The position numbers and the translations under genes were made by a program. Below the pieces are notes generated by a model. It was given only the letters and a program-made list of their open reading frames with translations. It searched no databases and had not been told where the DNA came from. This document shows positions 62,570 to 64,000 of a stretch of DNA of 64,000 nt, in pieces; the stretch's first letter is position 1, and each line of letters starts with the position of its first letter. The stretch is from DASWZN01 sp036404435 (GTDB lineage: Bacteria > Acidobacteriota > Terriglobia > Bryobacterales > Bryobacteraceae), in NCBI GenBank assembly GCA_036404435.1, contig DASWZN010000068.1:62001-126000 (forward strand). The letters run 5' to 3'.

Positions 62570-63907
62570 ATGATCGACGCGCTGGGCTTCCACGGCCGGG
62601 TGAATCATTACGTGGGCGCGCTGTGGTTCTACGAGCTGGTGGCCTCGCAGTTCACGTATGCGTCGGCCCAGATCGATTTCACCGGGACGGCGGTGTTCAG
62701 CTTCACTTCCAGCCAGGAGACTTCGCTCGTAATCGGGCGGCACGACGATCCCACCAACAGCACGACCATCACGCACCTGCACTACATCGGAGACACGGCC
62801 GAGACGATCGCGAAGGCGTTCGAGATGAACATCAACTGGGGCTCGATGTCGGTGCGGGCCGTGGCGCAGGGGACGGTACTGACGATCACCTCGCGCACGC
62901 TGGGCAGCGACTCGAACCACACCACGGTCACGGCTACGTCGACGTCCCTGGTCCCGCAGCCGGCCAGCCAGAACCTGGCAGGGGGGACGGACGGAACGTG
63001 GCTCACGGACCTGCAGGCCATGCCTCGATTGAACCGGGCGGCGCGGGACTGGTCGCGGAGCTTCTTCACGGCGCTGAAGGGGTACGGTCTCGATGGAGTG
63101 GCGTCGCTCAGCATGGAGCTGGGGAATGGGGACGACTCGACGGCGGCGGGAATCGCCCAGCGGTGCCCGGCGGGGGACCCGGTATGGGTGTCCACGCCGG
63201 CGCTGCAAACAAACTTTTCGCCGGCGAGCCTCGCGTTCTGGCAACAGGCGTACTGTGACGTCGCACAGACCATGTCGGACGCCGGAATGCAGCCGTACCT
63301 GCAATTCGGCGAGGTGCAGTGGTGGTATTTCCGGGATAACCGGTCCGGGATGCCATACTACGATGCCTACACCACGAGCACCTTCCTGGCGCAATACGGG
63401 CGGCCCATGCAGACGATCCTGGACAACACCGTTTCGCCCGCGGATTGTCCGCAGGAGGCGCAGTTCCTGCCGACGCTGATCGGGGCGTTCACCAGCCAGA
63501 TCATGGCGCATGTGCGGGCGACCTTTCCCACCTGCCGCTTCGAGGTGCTGTACCCTCTGGACGTCAACTCGACCGACTTCAACCGCGCCATCAACTACCC
63601 GGCGGGCGCGTGGACGCCGGCGGCGCTCGATTGTCTGAAGACGGAAAGCTTCGGATTCACGAGCGCGCGCGACCTGAACGAGTGCCTCACATCGATCCAA
63701 TTTCCGCAGACGCAGGGCTTCGCTCCGCAGGCGAGCGCGCACCTGGTGGGAATCGGCGACCTTACGACGCCGTGGCTGAAAGAGGCGCGGCTGGCGCAGG
63801 CGGTGGGAGTGGAGTCGGTGGTGCTGTTCGCGCTGGACCAGTTGTGCCTGATCGGGTATCCGCTTCCGCTGCCGTCCGGCCTGCGCCGGGCGTTCTTCCA
63901 AGGCTGA
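62570..63907 (+). CDS. Phage TIM-barrel tail-type protein (non-contractile tail sheath-like)
   Basis: A 445-residue protein. The N-terminus is beta-rich and tail-fibre-like (DFTGTAVFSFTSSQETSLVIGRHDDPTNSTT, THLHYIGDTAETIAKAFE). The C-terminal ~300 residues have glycoside-hydrolase-like TIM-barrel features (GYGLDGVASLSMELGNGDDST, YLQFGEVQWWYFRDN, PTCRFEVLYPLDVNST). This arrangement is reminiscent of the TIM-barrel tail proteins annotated as non-contractile tail sheath or GTA TIM-barrel proteins. No capsid or scaffold gene lies between the portal and this gene. Confidence 0.55.
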   Translation: MIDALGFHGRVNHYVGALWFYELVASQFTYASAQIDFTGTAVFSFTSSQETSLVIGRHDDPTNSTTITHLHYIGDTAETIAKAFEMNINWGSMSVRAVAQGTVLTITSRTLGSDSNHTTVTATSTSLVPQPASQNLAGGTDGTWLTDLQAMPRLNRAARDWSRSFFTALKGYGLDGVASLSMELGNGDDSTAAGIAQRCPAGDPVWVSTPALQTNFSPASLAFWQQAYCDVAQTMSDAGMQPYLQFGEVQWWYFRDNRSGMPYYDAYTTSTFLAQYGRPMQTILDNTVSPADCPQEAQFLPTLIGAFTSQIMAHVRATFPTCRFEVLYPLDVNSTDFNRAINYPAGAWTPAALDCLKTESFGFTSARDLNECLTSIQFPQTQGFAPQASAHLVGIGDLTTPWLKEARLAQAVGVESVVLFALDQLCLIGYPLPLPSGLRRAFFQG

Positions 63908-63928
63908 CTCTTCCTTGCAGTATTCCTC

Positions 63929-63962
63929 TTGACAAATAGTCGTTTCAACAAGTATATTGAAA
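63929..63962 (+). promoter_or_regulatory. Promoter with overlapping inverted-repeat operator
   Basis: TTGACA (63929-63934), 18-base spacer and TATATT (63953-63958). The inverted repeat TTTCAA-8-TTGAAA (63943-63948, 63957-63962) covers the -10, so the protein encoded just downstream is likely to repress its own gene. Confidence 0.7.
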
Positions 63963-63964
63963 GC

Positions 63965-64000
63965 GTGCCGGGACGGATCGCCTCCGAGTTGAAGCAGACC
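63965..64000 (+). CDS. Probable MarR-family regulator (first 12 codons)
   Basis: Only VPGRIASELKQT (GTG start, 63965) is visible before the window ends. The opening 'RIASELKQ' together with the operator-like repeat next to its promoter suggests a MarR-type repressor common in Acidobacteria. The call rests on very little sequence. Confidence 0.35.
   Translation, partial: MPGRIASELKQT

Overview
The window is high-GC bacterial DNA that most resembles an Acidobacteriota genome of the Bryobacterales/Solibacter type. This placement is an inference from gene content: lone-standing metabolic operons, secreted 'GTWKLN'-type proteins, many sensor and GAF/REC proteins, GH3/GH94 sugar enzymes, and abundant REP-like hairpins. 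No 16S gene is present to prove it.

Layout. 0-12 kb: the 3' end of lptB, a giant CheB-CheR-PAS-histidine kinase-receiver hybrid, a CYTH protein, an NAD-type isocitrate dehydrogenase, an ABC ATPase plus a HlyD-type adaptor, a Gfo/Idh oxidoreductase and a TonB-like protein. 12.2-15.7 kb: a tightly overlapping five-gene operon (PF14907-type nucleotidyltransferase, PqqD-like RRE, lasso B2-type protease, HPr-kinase-like kinase, methyltransferase). It is followed by two 45-residue precursor peptides carrying the lasso-type leader pattern. No lasso cyclase is present and the predicted cores are only 7 residues, so this is the best candidate for an undescribed system. 15.9-18.7 kb: mreBCD. 18.8-26 kb: a nitronate-monooxygenase-like flavoprotein, tRNA-Thr(CGT), a membrane pyrophosphatase with a strong terminator, and a large clan-A glycoside hydrolase. 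26-34.9 kb: a receiver protein, a methyltransferase, a membrane protein/winged-helix regulator pair with an operator-like site, smc with an Asn-Gly-rich insertion, a DUF5343-like protein, a GAF protein and a YCF48-like secreted protein. 34.9-35.7 kb: no convincing protein gene, but many strong hairpins in series, which I read as a large structured RNA. 35.8-54 kb: zinc-ribbon protein, class IV aminotransferase, HipA-like kinase, histone-H1-like protein, MltD-type transglycosylase, EF-G paralogue, alkyltransferase-like protein, CCA-adding-type enzyme, Skp/OmpH, groES without groEL, GH94 phosphorylase, TPR protein and GH3 glucosidase.

54-59.4 kb (minus strand): a branched-chain amino-acid operon, ilvB-ilvN-ilvC-cimA plus an unknown gene. 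It is preceded by a complete classical attenuator, with a 39-codon leader peptide that has a run of Val/Ile codons, mutually exclusive 1:2, 2:3 and 3:4 stems, and a terminator with a U-tract. cimA in the operon implies isoleucine synthesis through citramalate. 59.6-63.9 kb: a compact phage-derived cassette (terminase small and large subunits, portal, TIM-barrel tail-type protein) without capsid genes. The window ends in the promoter, operator and first codons of a probable MarR gene.

A second layer is a family of perfect hairpins placed 0-6 nt after the stop codons of minus-strand genes. One of these was itself split by a 130-bp MITE-like element at the tip of its loop.
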